64,000 nucleotides of DNA from PXAP01 sp046483315 (GTDB lineage: Bacteria > Bacteroidota > Bacteroidia > Bacteroidales > PUMT01). The notes under the pieces are model-generated. The model was not told where the DNA came from, did not search any database, and worked only from the letters and a program-made list of their open reading frames with translations. The stretch spans positions 1 through 64,000 of the forward strand of contig JAWODJ010000015.1 in the NCBI GenBank assembly GCA_046483315.1, written 5' to 3'. Made by a program: the position numbers and the translations under genes. Below, in pieces: positions 17,561 to 25,879 of the stretch (its first letter is position 1; every line of letters starts with the position of its first letter).

Positions 17561-18457
17561 ATGAAAAGAATATTTGTTTTAATATCGGTTATTATGCTCC
17601 CGTTCATACTTTTCACATCATGTGAGAAGGACAACGGCGATAAGGGAACGTTAAACCTTTCAATTACCGATGCACCGATTGATTCTGACGGGATAACCGG
17701 TGTATTTATCAAAGTTTCGGAAGTACATTACCATGTAAGTGAAATTAATGAATGGCAGGTTTTTGAAGATTATGAAGGTCCGAAATCATTCAACCTGCTC
17801 GATCTGCAAAGGGGAGAATCTGACCTGCTCGGTAGTTTTGAGCTTGAAGCCGGCACTTATACCCAGTTAAGGTTTTTGCTTGATGCGCCTTTATTTGATG
17901 CCGGACCGATGTCAAATCCCGGTTGTTATCTCCTGTTTGAAGACGAATCAACACAAAACCTCTTTGTGCCGAGCGGTGCACAAACCGGCTATAAGGCTGT
18001 TGGAGCATTCACGGTACCAATTAATGGTTCTGTAGATGTAACGGCGGACTTTGATGTGAGGAAATCAGTTGTTAAAGCCGGTGCCTCAGGAAAGTACATA
18101 CTTAAGCCAACTATCCGTCTCATTGTAGATAACCAGGCAGGCGTGATTGCCGGTGGAGTGACCAACATACCTGAAGGACACCAGGTTATTGTATATGCAT
18201 ATGAAACCGGCGCCTATGATCCCTCTGAGGCTGATGAACCTGCTGAAGAGCAGACAAGGTTTCCAAATGCAATAACCAGCGACATAGCAGATGAAAGCGG
18301 AGCTTATCACCTTGCTTATCTTGCACCGGGAATATATGATCTTGTTGTTACCTCCGCAATTGAAGGAGAGTTTCAGAATGTTCTCGGAACAGTTGACAAC
18401 ATAGTTGTGGAGAGTAAAGAAACTACAAGCCGGCAGATCAATATCGATGATCTCTAA
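17561..18457 (+). CDS. DUF4382 lipoprotein with carboxypeptidase-regulatory-like tail
   Basis: A 298-residue lipoprotein (LFTSCEKD, Cys21). Residues about 30-190 carry the DUF4382 pattern: LNLSITDAPIDSDGITGVFIKVSEVHYH, a Leu-rich middle, GTYTQLRFLLD, and YILKPTIRLIVD. Residues about 195-298 form a CarboxypepD_reg/Cna-B-like beta sandwich (GVTNIPEGHQVIVYAYE, GAYHLAYLAPGIYDLVVTSAIEG). Such proteins are surface or periplasmic and of unknown function, often encoded with ECF sigma factors. It ends the sigma operon, 23 nt before a terminator hairpin. Confidence 0.8.
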   Translation: MKRIFVLISVIMLPFILFTSCEKDNGDKGTLNLSITDAPIDSDGITGVFIKVSEVHYHVSEINEWQVFEDYEGPKSFNLLDLQRGESDLLGSFELEAGTYTQLRFLLDAPLFDAGPMSNPGCYLLFEDESTQNLFVPSGAQTGYKAVGAFTVPINGSVDVTADFDVRKSVVKAGASGKYILKPTIRLIVDNQAGVIAGGVTNIPEGHQVIVYAYETGAYDPSEADEPAEEQTRFPNAITSDIADESGAYHLAYLAPGIYDLVVTSAIEGEFQNVLGTVDNIVVESKETTSRQINIDDL

Positions 18458-18478
18458 ATTCAGGGTGAAACTATTACC

Positions 18479-18514
18479 GGAGGGGCTGTCTTAAACGGGC
18501 AGCCTCTTTTTTTT
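18479..18514 (+). terminator. Rho-independent terminator after the sigma/DUF4382 operon
   Basis: GAGG..CTGTC pairs with GGCAGCCTC across a short TTAAACG loop, with a two-G bulge, and is followed by eight T. It sits right behind the DUF4382 gene. Confidence 0.75.
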
Positions 18515-18731
18515 GTTAACAGACTGCATAAAACACCCATGTAAAAATTATTGCTCACACATTGATGATTACAGCATGACGGGGTTGGCCTTAACTAAAA
18601 AAATAATAAACGGATAAAATTATCAATAAAAACATCCTTAGTTTATGCGATCTTATTATATTGCATGCTTTTTAACATATTTTAATGTGCACGGATAATA
18701 TTGCCGGCCTTATAACCTAAACAGTAAAAGC

Positions 18732-19613
18732 ATGGAAACCAATTATCTTACCGACATAATGCTTCCGTTATCCCTTGCTGTTATCATGCTTGGAATGGGC
18801 TTGTCACTTGTACCGAATGACTTTAAAAGGGTTGTTCTTTATCCAAAAGCTGCATCAATAGGCATACTGAACCAGATAATCATACTCCCGCTTGTCGGTT
18901 TTCTGCTTTTATGGCTTTTCGGTCTTAAAAGTCCCGAGCTTGCAGTGGGCATAATGATACTGGCTGCATGCCCGGGCGGACCCACCTCCAACCTTATCAG
19001 CCACATCTCACGGGGAGATACAGCACTTTCGATTACCCTTACAGCCATCTCAAGTCTTGTTGCCGTAATAACCATCCCCCTGATCGTTAACCTGGCTCTG
19101 TCATTCTTTATGCAGCAGGGAGAATATATACCTCTTCCGGTTTTTGACACAATAATCAAGCTTACCCTCATCACCCTTCTTCCGGTAAGCATTGGCATGA
19201 TGATCCGGGCAAAAGCAGTGAAATTTGCCGGTAAAATGAATAAGCCGGTAAAAATAGTTTCGGGTATCCTTTTGTTCCTGATAATAATGGCCGCCATCCT
19301 GAATAACAGGGAAATATTTATCAGCTCTTTCAGGGACGTGGGCCCCATAGCACTCTCGCTGAATGTGATAATGCTTTTAACAGGCTTTCTATCAGCCCGT
19401 ATGCTGAGACTCAGAACAGCTCAGAGTATAACCATATCGGTGGAATCAGGTATTCAGAACGGTACACTGGGCATAACAATAGCCAGTGCACTTCTGCATA
19501 ATGATGTTATGGCCATTTCGCCGGCAATTTACAGCCTGATAATGTTTATAACGTCCGGTTTTGTAATTGCCTACACTAACATTGGGATTAAAAAAGTTAA
19601 AGTTACAGCCTGA
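18732..19613 (+). CDS. Bile acid:sodium symporter-family (SBF/BASS) transporter
   Basis: A 293-residue membrane protein with nine to ten hydrophobic helices. The conserved SBF elements are visible: LSLAVIMLGMGLSLVPNDFKRV near the start, AACPGGPTSNLISHISRGDTALSITLTAISSL in the crossing helix that binds sodium, and VESGIQNGTLGITIA in the second half. Relatives carry bile acids, organic anions, pantothenate or keto-acids with sodium. The substrate here is not evident; the gene stands alone between the sigma operon and the exonuclease. Confidence 0.85.
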   Translation: METNYLTDIMLPLSLAVIMLGMGLSLVPNDFKRVVLYPKAASIGILNQIIILPLVGFLLLWLFGLKSPELAVGIMILAACPGGPTSNLISHISRGDTALSITLTAISSLVAVITIPLIVNLALSFFMQQGEYIPLPVFDTIIKLTLITLLPVSIGMMIRAKAVKFAGKMNKPVKIVSGILLFLIIMAAILNNREIFISSFRDVGPIALSLNVIMLLTGFLSARMLRLRTAQSITISVESGIQNGTLGITIASALLHNDVMAISPAIYSLIMFITSGFVIAYTNIGIKKVKVTA

Positions 19614-19733
19614 AACGCCAAAAAAGAATTGAACACTCGCGGATGAATCGTTTGTGGCAATATTTTAAATATTTCGACCAGGTACCTGAAGGTTTTAAGC
19701 ATATAATAACAAAAAAGAGAGTCAATCATATAT

Positions 19734-20282
19734 ATGTACAGTATTATTGATATTGAAACTACCGGCGGAAGTCCACTAACTGAAAGAATAACAGAGATAG
19801 CTGTTTTGATTCATGACGGGATAAAGGTTACCGGTAAGTTCTCTACGCTTGTTAACCCTGAGAAACCAATACCGGGATTCATAACGGGTATAACCGGAAT
19901 AACCAACGACATGGTTGCCGGTGCCCCAAGGTTTTATGAAATAGCCCGGAAAATAGTGGAACTTACAGATAACAGGATCTTTGTGGCTCATAATGCCGCT
20001 TTTGATTATGGCTTCATATGCGAAGAGTTCAGGCAGCTTGGCTATATTTTCAACAGGAAAAAATTCTGCACCGTAAAGATGAGCAGAAAGCTTATTCCAG
20101 GACTTCGTTCATACAGCCTCGGAAAACTCTGCTCAGACCTTAATATCCGAATAGATAACAGACACCGGGCCATGGGCGACGCCCTGGCAACAGTAAAGTT
20201 GTTTGAAATGCTTCTTACTCTGGATAATTCCTTACAACCTGATATTCACTACCAACGTCAGAGCCGGGCGCGATTCAAATAA
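19734..20282 (+). CDS. DnaQ-like 3'-5' exonuclease (DEDDh)
   Basis: A 182-residue exonuclease domain. The three Exo motifs are present: IDIETTGG (Asp6, Glu8), VAHNAAFDYGF, and HRAMGDALAT with the His of the DEDDh type. This is the proofreading-epsilon/RNase T fold, here as a stand-alone domain without the polymerase-binding tail or GIY-YIG nuclease of larger relatives. It probably trims single-stranded ends in DNA repair. Its 3' end overlaps the convergent small Cys protein gene by 25 nt. Confidence 0.85.
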   Translation: MYSIIDIETTGGSPLTERITEIAVLIHDGIKVTGKFSTLVNPEKPIPGFITGITGITNDMVAGAPRFYEIARKIVELTDNRIFVAHNAAFDYGFICEEFRQLGYIFNRKKFCTVKMSRKLIPGLRSYSLGKLCSDLNIRIDNRHRAMGDALATVKLFEMLLTLDNSLQPDIHYQRQSRARFK

Positions 20283-20419
20283 AACCTGATCTTAACCGGT
20301 TTGCACAGATGTTTTTTGCGAACCGCCTCCAGTCCGCATTTTGAGCACAGGTGCTTCATTTTAATCTTCTCTGAAGCCTTCTTTCCTTTTTTCCTTCTTT
20401 TACACGCTTTTTCAGCCAT
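20258..20419 (-). CDS. Small basic protein with zinc-ribbon-like cysteines
   Basis: A 53-residue basic protein, rich in Lys/Arg at the N terminus (KACKRRKKGKKASEK), then CSKCGLEAVRKKHLCKP, a CxxC plus a third Cys that could bind zinc, and an RFYLNRARL tail. The frame is open upstream to 20464, inside the symporter gene, but the ATG at 20419 sits 14 nt after the symporter stop and is preferred. Such proteins resemble small nucleic-acid-binding or ribosome-associated ribbons; no specific function is recognised. It is on the symporter's strand and probably on its transcript. Confidence 0.5.
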   Translation of the reverse strand: MAEKACKRRKKGKKASEKIKMKHLCSKCGLEAVRKKHLCKPVKIRFYLNRARL

Positions 20420-20432
20420 CAAGACCTGCTGT

Positions 20433-22142
20433 TTATCCGTAATATTTTCCTCCCGGGAACTCATCCCTGAACTGCAACCAGTAATCTTTAATGGTTGTTT
20501 TTATCTCCCTGTGAAGCAGCAGCAATCCGATCAGGTTGGGAATGGTCATGAAGGCAATGGTGATATAGGAAAGTGTCCAGATAATGGTTGTATCCGTAAA
20601 TGCAGCAAGGAAAAAAAGGATGACATACACAATTCTGTAATACAATACATATGACGACCCTGCCAGGTATGTTACCGCCCTGTCACCGTAGTAGGACCAC
20701 GAAATAGCAGTTGAAAAAGCAAACAGCAACAGGCCTATTGAAACAATATACTGCCCCCAGTGTCCGAAATGGCTCCTGGTAAATGCCTCAGTAGTCAGGG
20801 GAGCACTATGTATCAATGACTCTCCTGCAAAAGTTACCGCTGCTGCAGACCCTGACAACCTGCCCCTCTCAACTGCAAGGGTTCCTGTGAAAATATCACC
20901 TCCAAGCATAACGCTTACATTTTCAGCAATTGAACGGGCGTGAATCAGGGTAACACTGTTTTCTATCCTGCCGTCCCGTACTTCAAGTGTTCCTGAAAAG
21001 AAAGGAGTGGCAGTCTCACCGTCAAGATAGGAAAAGATCTTCTCCCGGTCTTCCCTGCTGTCATCATATTCTCCTGAGAGGATTATCATATCAGTGGACT
21101 GGAACACGTTGCCGACTTTTTCTTTCCATACCCCTGATGAAAGCAGCACAAGGCCGGTTAAAGTACATATACATATTGTATCAATAAAGGGCTCCAGTAT
21201 TGCAACCATCCCTTCCGAAACAGGTTCGTGCGCACGAGCGGCAGCGTGTGCAATAGGCGCAGAACCCTGCCCTGCTTCATTGGAAAAAAGGCCACGGTTA
21301 ACACCGAGCTTAAAAGCATAAATGACGGAAGCCCCAAGAAATCCTCCCGTAGCAGCTGTTCCGGTAAATACATCTGAAAAAACAGAAGCAAGGGACGGTA
21401 TAATATTATCATAATTATAAACCAGAACAGCCAGGGCTCCTGTAAGGTATATCAACGCCATGCCGGGCACCAGCCGCGATGTAACCTTTGCAATACGCTT
21501 TATCCCCCCCAGGATAACAAAAGCAAGCAGCAAAGCAAGAATGCCTCCTGTTATAATATGAGGTATCCCGAATGTTGCAAAAATTGAATTTGAGATGCTG
21601 TTGATCTGGGGAAGATTCCCTGTCCCTATGGATGACAGAATGGTGGCGCCGGCAAAGAAAGCCCCGAGCCATTTACCCGTATTGATTATCTTCTTGTTGG
21701 GAAGCCTGATATTGAGCCGTTTTCTCATATAGTACATAGGTCCGCCGGCAATCATGCCTTTTTCATCCTTTTCGCGGTATTTATGAGATATGGTTACCTC
21801 AACAAATTTCGTTGTCATGCCCACAAGGGCTGTAACAAGCATCCAGAATAAGGCGGCAGGCCCTCCCATATGGATTGCAAGTGCCACGCCGGCGATATTC
21901 CCGGTTCCCACGGTGCCCGACAAGGCCGTAGTAAGTGCCTGGAAATGTGAGGTGTCTCCTTCATCACTTTTTTTATCAAACCTGCCGGTAACCACCCTGA
22001 AAGCATGTTTAAAATAACGGAATTGAGGGAAACCAAGGTAGAGGGTAAAAAATATTCCTGTTCCCAGAAGCAGGTAAACAAACCAGGGGCCGCTACCAAT
22101 ATAACTGTCAATGAGTAAAAGGAAATCGTTCAGTTTCTGCAT
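20433..22142 (-). CDS. Sodium:alanine/glycine symporter (AGCS) with large extra loop
   Basis: A 569-residue transporter; AGCS proteins are usually about 450 residues. The core is standard: ALSGTVGTGNIAGVALAI near 73-90, GGPMYYM, NRGLFSNEAGQGSAPIAHAAA near 282-302, and FAFSTAISWSYYGDRA near 474-488. The extra length is an insertion of about 105 residues (roughly 341-445) between two helices, with alternating beta-like segments (FFSGTLEVRDGRIENSVTLIHAR, GGDIFTGTLAVERGRLSG). It would lie in a soluble loop and could sense or capture ligand. The core function is sodium-coupled uptake of alanine or glycine. Confidence 0.85.
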   Translation of the reverse strand: MQKLNDFLLLIDSYIGSGPWFVYLLLGTGIFFTLYLGFPQFRYFKHAFRVVTGRFDKKSDEGDTSHFQALTTALSGTVGTGNIAGVALAIHMGGPAALFWMLVTALVGMTTKFVEVTISHKYREKDEKGMIAGGPMYYMRKRLNIRLPNKKIINTGKWLGAFFAGATILSSIGTGNLPQINSISNSIFATFGIPHIITGGILALLLAFVILGGIKRIAKVTSRLVPGMALIYLTGALAVLVYNYDNIIPSLASVFSDVFTGTAATGGFLGASVIYAFKLGVNRGLFSNEAGQGSAPIAHAAARAHEPVSEGMVAILEPFIDTICICTLTGLVLLSSGVWKEKVGNVFQSTDMIILSGEYDDSREDREKIFSYLDGETATPFFSGTLEVRDGRIENSVTLIHARSIAENVSVMLGGDIFTGTLAVERGRLSGSAAAVTFAGESLIHSAPLTTEAFTRSHFGHWGQYIVSIGLLLFAFSTAISWSYYGDRAVTYLAGSSYVLYYRIVYVILFFLAAFTDTTIIWTLSYITIAFMTIPNLIGLLLLHREIKTTIKDYWLQFRDEFPGGKYYG

Positions 22143-22214
22143 GCTGTTTTAATCTTTGTGCCGCTAAAATAATATTTTTTTCATGCAAACCAGTAACACA
22201 AAAAAAATAAACCC

Positions 22215-23000
22215 CTACAGGGGGTAAGACACCATTCCTCCGTCAACAGCTATGCTCTGGCCTGTGATGTAGCCGTTTCTCTCTGATAAAAGGAAGGCAG
22301 CAAGCGCTGCAAGATTCTCAGGCTCTGCAAATTTACCCGCAGGAATACTGTTCCTGCGCATGGCAATAACTTCATCAAGGCTTTTGCCGGTATTTTTTGC
22401 AATGGTATTGTGCAGTGAAGCCAGGCGTTCCGTATCAGTGGCACCGGGGAGAAGACTGTTAATAAATACATTGTTTTTCGCCACTTCTGCAGACAGGGTC
22501 TTAAGGTACGTTCCAACGGACTGCCGGATGGAATTACTTAGTACAAGTCCCTGAATTGGTTGCTTGACACCTGTGGATGATATGCTTATTACCCTGCCGT
22601 ATTTTCTTTCCTGCATTGACGGTACAAAATATCTTGTAAGACGCACAACCGACATAAGAAGGGTATTAAAAGCCGACAGCCACACTTCATCGCTATGGCC
22701 GAGGGCCGCCCCCATTGGTGGCCCTCCCGAATTCATTATCAATCCGTCAAGATATCCGAATTTACTGTTTACAAATTCAGCAAGAGCACCAATATCTTCT
22801 TTCTTTGATACATCGGCAGGTATGGCGTGTACCTGACTATCACTGCCAATAACTTTTTCAGCCTTCTCAAGGTTATCCTTTGACCGGGAAGAGATAATGA
22901 GTTCAGCACCTTCGGCGGCAAGAATCCTTGCGCAAGCCAGGCCGATTCCCCTGCTTCCTCCGGTAATGAGTATTTTCCTGTTTTTTAAAAGAAGATCCAT
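22215..23000 (-). CDS. Divergent SDR lacking the catalytic Tyr/Lys
   Basis: A 261-residue Rossmann protein with the SDR cofactor loop GGSRGIGLACA and NSGGPPMG. Where classical SDRs have Ser then YxxxK, this protein reads SISSTGVKQPIQGLVLSNSIRQSVGTYLK: the Tyr and Lys positions are occupied by Leu and Ile, with an Arg next to them. The KQPI...LSN.IR pattern defines a known FabG-like subgroup, so this is not sequencing error, but the chemistry is unclear. The N-terminal DLLLKNRKILITGGSRGIG and the C-terminal GQSIAVDGGMV are conventional. It follows the FAH-family gene by 6 nt in the same operon. Confidence 0.8.
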   Translation of the reverse strand: MDLLLKNRKILITGGSRGIGLACARILAAEGAELIISSRSKDNLEKAEKVIGSDSQVHAIPADVSKKEDIGALAEFVNSKFGYLDGLIMNSGGPPMGAALGHSDEVWLSAFNTLLMSVVRLTRYFVPSMQERKYGRVISISSTGVKQPIQGLVLSNSIRQSVGTYLKTLSAEVAKNNVFINSLLPGATDTERLASLHNTIAKNTGKSLDEVIAMRRNSIPAGKFAEPENLAALAAFLLSERNGYITGQSIAVDGGMVSYPL

Positions 23001-23006
23001 GGTCTT

Positions 23007-23885
23007 TCAGGTTTTTTTTAAATCAATAACAAAATTCTTAAGCGAACTGAATCCGTCTATTTTTGTCTCCACCACATCTCCATGGTTAATAATACCTGCC
23101 CCCGGGGTGCCTGTCGAAATAATATCGCCGGGCAAAAGAGAATATACAGAGGAAAAAACAGAGATCAGCTGTTCGGGCGGATATATCATATTTGAAACGA
23201 TATTTTCTGCCTTTACCGCCCCGTTGATGATGGTGGAAATACGCTGATCACCCAGAGGCAAAACCTCGTCAGGAGTAAGCAGAAAAGGGCCAAAACTGAA
23301 GAAACTGTCAAAACCCTTTGACATGGTCAGAAACCTGGGGTTAAGTGACAAGATATCCTCAGCCGTTACATCAATAATACAGGTAAATCCGGCTATACAG
23401 GCTGACCAGTCCTTCCGTGGCACATTCCTTGCCTTTTTACCTATTATAATTCCAAGTTCGGCTTCCGCTGTGGTCCGGTCTGATAACTCAGGGATCATAA
23501 TAGAATCACCAAAACCTATTACAGTTGTAAAGGGTTTTATAAAAGACCCCGGATATAATTCAGGCTTCTGTTCTGACAGTGCAACAATATGCTCGGGATA
23601 ATTCAATCCCACACCAATTATCTTTGACGGCTTTCTGTACAAGGGAGCATACAAGACCTCGGAAAACGGAATAACCTGATCCTGAAGCTTGCTGACTGTC
23701 TTTCCCTGATCATCAATATACCAGCTGGTGATTTCAGACAGCACCCCGGTTTCAATGATTTCAAACAGATCGGCAGGCCAGCTCCTGTCAAGGTACTTAA
23801 CAACACTGGCAACGGGTATTGCACCTTCAGGGTAGATAATCGCTGCCTGTTCGGAATCCTTATAATTTACAGATGCTATCTTCAT
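23007..23885 (-). CDS. Fumarylacetoacetate-hydrolase-family enzyme
   Basis: A 292-residue enzyme of the FAH superfamily, metal-dependent C-C hydrolases, decarboxylases or isomerases on keto-acids. The active-site pattern is visible: VGLNYPEH, AEAELGIIIGKKARN with the metal-ligand Glu residues, IIDVTAEDI, KGFDSFFSFGPFL and PGDIISTGTPGAG. The ATG at 23885 (MKIASVNYKD) is preferred over the upstream start at 23933, since the first strand of the family begins there. It lies between the GroES-like gene and the SDR, and the pair may act on the same keto-acid. Confidence 0.8.
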   Translation of the reverse strand: MKIASVNYKDSEQAAIIYPEGAIPVASVVKYLDRSWPADLFEIIETGVLSEITSWYIDDQGKTVSKLQDQVIPFSEVLYAPLYRKPSKIIGVGLNYPEHIVALSEQKPELYPGSFIKPFTTVIGFGDSIMIPELSDRTTAEAELGIIIGKKARNVPRKDWSACIAGFTCIIDVTAEDILSLNPRFLTMSKGFDSFFSFGPFLLTPDEVLPLGDQRISTIINGAVKAENIVSNMIYPPEQLISVFSSVYSLLPGDIISTGTPGAGIINHGDVVETKIDGFSSLKNFVIDLKKT

Positions 23886-23945
23886 AATCCTGCATAATAC
23901 CAATTTTTTGCCATGTAAATTACAAACTGGCAACCTGTAAAAGCT

Positions 23946-24329
23946 TCAGTCCATAAGATCGTCATCCCTTATCAGCATAAGAATAGCTGAATGCGGTACA
24001 ATAATATATTTCTCCCTGTTAAACTCTATCAAATATGAACTTTCCTGAAGAAACACTGCCAGGTCGCCAACGCGCACCTGCAGGGGAAAGTAGTTTTGCT
24101 TCTCATTATCCTGTTTCCATTGTTCCTGTGCTTCCGGCAATGACGGTATAGGATATCCCGGACCCGATTTGATAACGTACCCGCAACTGACTTTTTGCTT
24201 ATCTTCAAAGCCGGGAGGAAGAAACAGGCCTGATTTTGTTTTTTGTTGGGGACTTTTGGGTTTCAGAAGGACCCTGTCGCCTATGACAATAAATTTATTA
24301 ATATCCTGATTATCGAGAAAAAAAGACAT
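23946..24329 (-). CDS. GroES-like co-chaperonin-fold protein
   Basis: A 127-residue protein with the Cpn10 fold signature: IVIGDRVLLKPKSPQQKTKSGLFLPPG at the start, GYVIKSGPG, VGDLAVFLQESSYLIEFNREKYIIVPHSAILMLI at the end. It is about 30 residues longer than GroES, with an insertion (PIPSLPEAQEQWKQDNEKQNYF) in the middle, and there is no groEL next to it. This GroES-family paralogue is seen in Bacteroidota, where it may cap GroEL or act elsewhere. It is the first gene of the operon and has a good promoter. Confidence 0.75.
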   Translation of the reverse strand: MSFFLDNQDINKFIVIGDRVLLKPKSPQQKTKSGLFLPPGFEDKQKVSCGYVIKSGPGYPIPSLPEAQEQWKQDNEKQNYFPLQVRVGDLAVFLQESSYLIEFNREKYIIVPHSAILMLIRDDDLMD

Positions 24330-24373
24330 TGGCTGTCAACAAATTTAATTACAAACAGTTAGTTCAGAAAAAC

Positions 24374-24403
24374 CAAAGTTAGTAAAACTTTATTATATCC
24401 CAA
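24374..24403 (-). promoter_or_regulatory. Promoter (TTG / 19 nt / TAACTTTG) of the GroES-like operon
   Basis: On the minus strand TTG at 24403-24401 is followed after 19 nt by TAACTTTG at 24381-24374, matching the -33/-7 consensus with normal spacing. The predicted leader before the ATG at 24329 is about 38 nt. Confidence 0.5.
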
Positions 24404-24409
24404 TTTAAA

Positions 24410-24433
24410 CAGGCCGGCATTTTTGCCGGCCTG
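24410..24433 (-). terminator. Perfect GC hairpin behind the Trp-repeat gene
   Basis: CAGGCCGGCA and TGCCGGCCTG form a perfect 10-bp stem with a TTTT loop. It lies about 110 nt downstream of the minus-strand Trp-repeat gene and just upstream of the next promoter. The following minus-strand bases TTTAAATT give only a weak T-tail, so termination is likely but not certain. Confidence 0.6.
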
Positions 24434-24544
24434 CATAAGTGTTTTATTCTCACATCGAAGCCCTTCGCATCAAGCTGTGACTGAACTTCAGTTTTTTATT
24501 GCACCCCGCCATGTCCGGAACAGTGCAATATGCGACTCCCGAAT

Positions 24545-25495
24545 TCAGGCTTCTGATTCTTCCGGTTTTAAATCTGTATAGAGAAACCTTGTCTCCAGAG
24601 CCCACTGGTCATCCGAACGGTTCCAACGGTAAAGGGATTCTTCAGAAAGCTCACCCTCTTCATCATAGGCAAAAACCTTTCTGGTCGAATTGACCCATTC
24701 CCTGCGGGTAAAATCCCATTTCTGTTCAATATCCTCGGTCTTGTTTTCTTTCTGGTATGATATAAGATACCTTACTCCCAGAACCCATTCTCTCTGACTT
24801 TCACTCCAGGTAGCCCTGGTTTCCCGTGTAACTTTACCCCTGTAATTATAGGCAAGGTTATACCTGCCAAATGCCTGCCAGTAATTTTCAGGCTTTTTCC
24901 AGGTTTCCACGAAAACCTCATGCGGGGGACCGTAGCCTTCCCTGTAACTGAAAGAAAATTTCATGTAATTATTCCATGAATTTTCCATACCGGCATAGGT
25001 TCGCACCATAACCTCACTTTTCTCAAAATCACGATTATAGGAGATAAGATAGACAACGGTGTTCAACCACTCTCCGGTTGGCCTGTGCCACTCCTGGTAA
25101 AGAACTTCAGATGCATTATCCCTGGCATCATAAGAGGTGGTCTTCATCTGTACATTAATCCAGTCCTGTGCATTATTGTTCCACTGCTGCAGAACGGACT
25201 GCACCTCGTTACCCCTTTCATCATAGTTCTTAAGCGTCTGTTCATGGTTTTCCCACTTTTCCTCATCCTTGTACCATCGCTGGTTAAGTATGCTGGTAAC
25301 AAGCCTGGATTCATCAGCAAAATGAAGGTCCCGGGCATAAATTCCCCAGGTTTCCGCCTCTTCATCCCATGAATAGGTGTATGTTGTGTCCACACTTGCA
25401 ATATCCTGAATTTCCATAATATCAGGCATCTCAATCTGCGCATTTATCACCTGCTGAAACAGCAGTACCGATAAAATTATTCCTGTTAGTCTCAT
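24545..25495 (-). CDS. Secreted Trp-repeat protein of unknown function
   Basis: A 316-residue protein with a signal peptide (MRLTGIILSVLLFQQVINAQ); the ATG at 25495 is preferred over 25522 because the signal starts there. The mature part consists of about six imperfect repeats of 35-45 residues, each with W-x(5-7)-W about ten residues before a SYD/AYD/YNYRG turn: for example QRWYKDEEKWEN...NYDERGNE, QEWHRPTGEWLN...ISYNRDF, ATWSESQREWVL...ISYQKEN. The pattern is like beta-hairpin repeats that form a solenoid or barrel. No enzyme motif is seen. It has no operon partner. Confidence 0.75.
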   Translation of the reverse strand: MRLTGIILSVLLFQQVINAQIEMPDIMEIQDIASVDTTYTYSWDEEAETWGIYARDLHFADESRLVTSILNQRWYKDEEKWENHEQTLKNYDERGNEVQSVLQQWNNNAQDWINVQMKTTSYDARDNASEVLYQEWHRPTGEWLNTVVYLISYNRDFEKSEVMVRTYAGMENSWNNYMKFSFSYREGYGPPHEVFVETWKKPENYWQAFGRYNLAYNYRGKVTRETRATWSESQREWVLGVRYLISYQKENKTEDIEQKWDFTRREWVNSTRKVFAYDEEGELSEESLYRWNRSDDQWALETRFLYTDLKPEESEA

Positions 25496-25759
25496 AGCTT
25501 TATATTTAAAAAAGATTTGCATTTTGTTTACTGTTTACTTACATATTAACGAATAAATTGTTCATTTAATTACAGGTTATAACCAATATGGCAATAATGA
25601 CCTATATCTCTGTAAAATTGAATCCTGCATGGCATTTTCCTGTTTAACGGATATACTCAGGCCTTTGTATATATGAGACCGGAAAGTATCAGCCATACCC
25701 TATGCAAAAACGTATCTATTTTAACAATAATTAACCGTCAGTATATTTTTTTTGCCCGG

Positions 25760-25859
25760 CAAAATTTTGACTTACAGAAGGAACCGCTGCGCTTTAACAT
25801 AAAATTTTTTCATGCGTCTGTGTATAATTTTACGCAGAAAAAATTTTATGTATATTTGA
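25760..25859 (-). repeat. Dispersed ~100-bp repeat, copy A
   Basis: The reverse complement of this stretch aligns over its whole length with 39345-39445. Shared blocks include AAATTATACACAG, ATGAAAAAATTTT, ATGTTAAAGCG, GCGGTTCCT, CTGTAAGTCAAAATTTTG. The copies differ by scattered substitutions and short indels. The edge nearest the GNAT gene contains the -7 box TATATTTG. Confidence 0.75.
25851..25858 (+). promoter_or_regulatory. -7 box of the GNAT/SIS operon inside repeat copy A
   Basis: TATATTTG is an exact TAnnTTTG match 22 nt before the ATG at 25880, giving a leader of about 15 nt. The box is part of the dispersed repeat. Confidence 0.45.
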
Positions 25860-25879
25860 AGTAAAAAGCATAAGATATT

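Larger units (their letters stand above)
25496..25879. other. Intergenic region with dispersed repeat copy A
   Basis: A divergent gap of 384 nt between the Trp-repeat gene and the GNAT gene. The left part is A/T-rich without recognisable signals. The right part, 25760-25859, is one copy of a repeat shared with 39345-39445, and it ends in the -7 box of the GNAT gene. No ORF is supported. Confidence 0.5.
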
